DNA of 7,465 bases, taken from NCBI GenBank assembly GCA_003695505.1, contig RFIY01000137.1, positions 1 to 7,465 of the forward strand, given 5' to 3'. The notes beneath the pieces are model-generated. The model made no database searches. It saw only the letters and a program-made list of their open reading frames with translations, and was not told where the DNA came from. The translations under genes were made by a program, and so were the position numbers. Source of the stretch: J088 sp003695505 [NCBI: Candidatus Dadabacteria bacterium] (lineage in GTDB: Bacteria > J088). The stretch's first letter is position 1. Each line of letters starts with the position of its first letter. Positions 5,391-7,465 of this stretch are shown here, in pieces.

Positions 5391-6367
5391 CCCGGATCCT
5401 CCGTCAGGGGGTAGTGGCAGGCGACCTGATGGTCATCGCCGGTCAGTACGGCATCTTCAGTATGACACCGATCCTGTGCGCGCGGGCAACGACCGGCAAA
5501 GGCGCAGCCACGCGGCGGATTGATCGGTGAGGGTGGCTCGCCGCCAAGGATGACACGACGGCGCCCACGCGCATCGATTTCGGGGACGGCTTCAACAAGT
5601 GCGCGCGTATATGGATGGCGCGAATGATCGAGGACGTCTTCCGGCGATCCCAGCTCGACGATCTTGCCCAGATACATGACCGCGATGCGGTCGGAGACCT
5701 GTTCCACGACGCGCAGGTCATGGCTGATAAACAACATGCTGAAACGATGCTCGGCACGAAGATCCGCCAGCAGATTGAGGATCTGTGCCTGCACGCTGAC
5801 ATCCAGTGCGGAAACTGCTTCGTCGGCGAGCAAGAGCTGTGGTTCCAGGACGAGCGCGCGCGCAATACCGATACGCTGGCGCTGTCCACCACTGAACTGG
5901 TGCGGGTATTTTCCCGCGTCGTCCGGATGCAGACCAACCTGTTCCAGGACGCGTGCGACAGTCGCCTGGCGTTCGTCCCGATCGCCGCGCTTCTGGACGA
6001 TCAGAGGCTCTTCGATAATCCGGCCGATCCGCATCCGCGGGTTGAGGCTGCTCCACGGGTCCTGGAAAATCATCTGGGCTGCCGGCCGCAGCGGACGCAG
6101 ACGGCGCTCGGGCAGATTGTGCCAGGGGTTGCCAGCCAGGTACACTTCCCCGGAAGTGATCGGTGCGAGGCGGACGATCGCGCGCGCCAGCGTTGATTTG
6201 CCGCAGCCGGACTCGCCAATCAGTCCCAGCGTTTCGCCGGGTGCGATGTCCAGAGAGACGCCGCGCACGGCGTGTACATGTCGGCGCGGCTGGCCAGGGC
6301 GTCGCCGCAACGGGAATTGCACCGTCAGGTTTCTGACCGCAAGAATCGGTTGCACGGGATCATTCAT
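5387..6367 (-). CDS. Peptide ABC transporter ATP-binding protein, OppF/DppF-like
   Basis: This 326-residue protein is one of the two ATPases that drive an oligopeptide or dipeptide importer at the inner face of the membrane. It has Walker [10 protein letters not shown] (51-59), the Q-loop [10 protein letters not shown] (Gln102), signature FSGGQRQR (158-165), Walker B LLLADEA with Glu183, D-loop SALD and switch His216. The C-terminal oligopeptide/dipeptide domain carries four cysteines (288, 294, 301, 317) in the arrangement linked to an iron-sulfur cluster in related Dpp ATPases. The [10 protein letters not shown] form and the long, arginine-rich insertion after the first strand (20-31) are usual for the OppF/DppF side. 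The ATG at 6365-6367 was chosen because the upstream open frame merely overlaps the oppD-like gene. It overlaps that gene by 8 bases and ends with an ATGA overlap into argB. Substrate type (di- or oligopeptide, or another solute of this family) is not readable. Confidence 0.93.
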   Translation of the reverse strand: MNDPVQPILAVRNLTVQFPLRRRPGQPRRHVHAVRGVSLDIAPGETLGLIGESGCGKSTLARAIVRLAPITSGEVYLAGNPWHNLPERRLRPLRPAAQMIFQDPWSSLNPRMRIGRIIEEPLIVQKRGDRDERQATVARVLEQVGLHPDDAGKYPHQFSGGQRQRIGIARALVLEPQLLLADEAVSALDVSVQAQILNLLADLRAEHRFSMLFISHDLRVVEQVSDRIAVMYLGKIVELGSPEDVLDHSRHPYTRALVEAVPEIDARGRRRVILGGEPPSPINPPRGCAFAGRCPRAQDRCHTEDAVLTGDDHQVACHYPLTEDPG

Positions 6368-7343
6368 CTTGCTGGCTCCGCGCGCGGTCGGGGTGGACGC
6401 ACCGCACCGTGTGTCCCGCGGCAAGATCACGAAGCGTGACCGGCTGTTCGCAGGCGGCGTCGGCGTATGGGCAGCGGGGTGCAAAACGGCAGCCCGACGG
6501 TCGTTGGTGCGGTGGCGGTACCGTGCCCGGGATCGTGTACAGACGGCGGCCCCGCTGGTGTCGGCGCGGCATACTGCGCAGCAGCCCCTGCGTGTACGGG
6601 TGCCCCGGTTGATCGAACACCTGCGCGAGTGTCCCCGACTCGACGATTTGCCCGGCGTACATGACATAGACCCGGTCGGCCAGTTCGGCGACGACGCCGA
6701 GGTCGTGGGTGATGAACAACATCGCCATACCGTGTTGCTGTTTCAGATCCGCGAGCAGTTCCAGAATCTGGGCTTCGACGGTGACGTCGAGCGCCGTCGT
6801 CGGTTCGTCTGCGATCAGCAGCCGCGGTCGGCAGATCGTTGCGATGGCGATCATGACACGTTGGCGCATCCCTCCGGACAGCTCATGCGGATAGCGCTCG
6901 AGCATACGGTCCGGCTGCGGGATTCCGACGCGCGCCAGCGCCTCGATTGCCTGCCGTCGCGCGTCCGTGCGATTTGCCAAACCGTGAATCAGCAGTGGCT
7001 CCATCAACTGTGTGCCCACGCGGATGACGGGATTCAGGCTCGTCATAGGTTCCTGGAAGATCATGCCAATGTCACGGCCGCGGATTGCGCACCAGCGCTG
7101 TTCGTCCCATTTCAGAACGTCCTCGCCATCGAAATGCAAGCGCCCGTTCGGGTGGGCGTCGCGGCCGGACGGCATCAGCCCCATCGCGCTGAGCGCGAAC
7201 GCCGATTTGCCGCACCCCGATTCCCCGACCAGGCAAACCGTTTCGCCTTCGTCGATGTGAAGATCCACGCCGTCGACGGCGCGGACCGGTTCGCCCTGTG
7301 TGGGGAATACGCTGACAAGCTGTTCTGCTTCGAGTAATGCCAT
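6360..7343 (-). CDS. Peptide ABC transporter ATP-binding protein, OppD/DppD-like
   Basis: This 327-residue ATPase pairs with the downstream OppF-like protein to power peptide uptake. Visible motifs are Walker [10 protein letters not shown] (40-48), Q-loop [10 protein letters not shown] (Gln97), signature LSGGMRQR (155-162), Walker B LLIADEP with Glu180, TALD and switch His213. The GMRQR signature and [12 protein letters not shown] are typical of OppD/DppD. Walker A ends in Ala where Ser/Thr or Val is more usual; position varies in this family and activity should not suffer. The C-terminal domain has Cys285, Cys291, Cys298 and Cys315, the putative iron-sulfur set. The start is ATG at 7341-7343, shared by one base with the oppC-like stop (TGATG). 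An in-frame ATG further upstream would overlap the permease gene and adds residues unlike the family. The product is cytosolic and membrane-associated. Confidence 0.93.
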   Translation of the reverse strand: MALLEAEQLVSVFPTQGEPVRAVDGVDLHIDEGETVCLVGESGCGKSAFALSAMGLMPSGRDAHPNGRLHFDGEDVLKWDEQRWCAIRGRDIGMIFQEPMTSLNPVIRVGTQLMEPLLIHGLANRTDARRQAIEALARVGIPQPDRMLERYPHELSGGMRQRVMIAIATICRPRLLIADEPTTALDVTVEAQILELLADLKQQHGMAMLFITHDLGVVAELADRVYVMYAGQIVESGTLAQVFDQPGHPYTQGLLRSMPRRHQRGRRLYTIPGTVPPPHQRPSGCRFAPRCPYADAACEQPVTLRDLAAGHTVRCVHPDRARSQQDE

Positions 7344-7465
7344 CAGAGCGTTCGTCCGGATAGTCTTGGGTCGAGCCGATCCTGGAGCCATTCACCGAGC
7401 AGGTTCAGGCACAGCACGGTGATCAGGATCAATGCTCCCGGGAACAGGCTGATCCACCATGCAAA
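7343..7465 (-). CDS. Peptide ABC transporter permease, OppC/DppC-like (3' end only)
   Basis: Only the last 40 residues are in the window, because the gene runs off the right edge. They read a hydrophobic segment ([27 protein letters not shown]) followed by [11 protein letters not shown] and a TGA stop. This is the usual C-terminus of OppC/DppC permeases: a final membrane helix after a Phe-Pro-Gly turn, then NLLGDxLRDxLDPR. Position immediately before the OppD-like ATPase supports this. The stop codon shares one base with the next start. The partner OppB-like permease and the substrate-binding protein would be expected beyond the edge. Confidence 0.88.
   Translation of the reverse strand, partial: FAWWISLFPGALILITVLCLNLLGEWLQDRLDPRLSGRTL

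Noticed and set aside
4455-5414. 319-codon plus-strand open frame
   Set aside because: It mirrors argB almost end to end on the opposite strand and has no family features.
6368-6667. Upstream extension of the oppF-like gene by 100 residues
   Set aside because: It overlaps the C-terminal domain of the oppD-like protein and its translation is low-complexity; [18 protein letters not shown] is the usual N-terminus.
5664-7337. 557-codon plus-strand open frame
   Set aside because: It is fully antisense to the two ABC ATPases, has Arg/Ser/Cys-rich composition and no recognisable motif; it arises from GC-rich codon use.

Overview
The window is high-GC bacterial chromosome, densely packed and with no sign of phage, insertion sequence, tRNA, rRNA or CRISPR. 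Gene families, overlapping stop/start junctions and a REP-like hairpin suit a free-living proteobacterium, possibly a gammaproteobacterium. The sequence alone does not fix the taxon, and bacterial SMUG1 is scattered across several phyla.

Layout. Positions 1-259 hold no convincing gene but carry a REP-like hairpin (106-139). Positions 260-1840 (minus) encode an AMP-forming acyl-CoA synthetase with all core motifs. The 339-base divergent intergenic region (1841-2179) is unusually structured: a TGAAC-N4-GTTCA palindrome, a long interrupted inverted repeat (1959-2041), a 12-base direct repeat and a tight 6-bp palindrome. Positions 2180-2899 (plus) encode a SMUG1-type (family 3) uracil-DNA glycosylase. 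It converges, with a 7-base gap, on a long minus-strand gene cluster.

That cluster reads right to left from the window edge: oppC/dppC-like permease (3' end only, 7343-7465), oppD/dppD-like ATPase (6360-7343), oppF/dppF-like ATPase (5387-6367), argB acetylglutamate kinase (4470-5390), a cytosolic DsbA-like CSWC protein (3844-4461) and a probable exported jelly-roll glycan-active or glycan-binding protein (2907-3863, TTG start proposed). Every junction overlaps or has a gap of 8 bases, so this is very probably one translationally coupled operon.

How the genes work together: OppC, OppD and OppF are parts of one peptide ABC importer; its other permease and binding protein should lie beyond the right edge. 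ArgB carries out the second step of arginine synthesis and is of the N-terminally extended type associated with arginine feedback inhibition. A link between peptide uptake and arginine supply is an inference from coupling only. The DsbA-like and jelly-roll genes have no evident pathway link. The strongest points for follow-up are the bacterial SMUG1 with its structured upstream region, the coupling of argB to a peptide importer, and the uncharacterised exported protein. I saw no clearly new multi-gene defence or mobile system.
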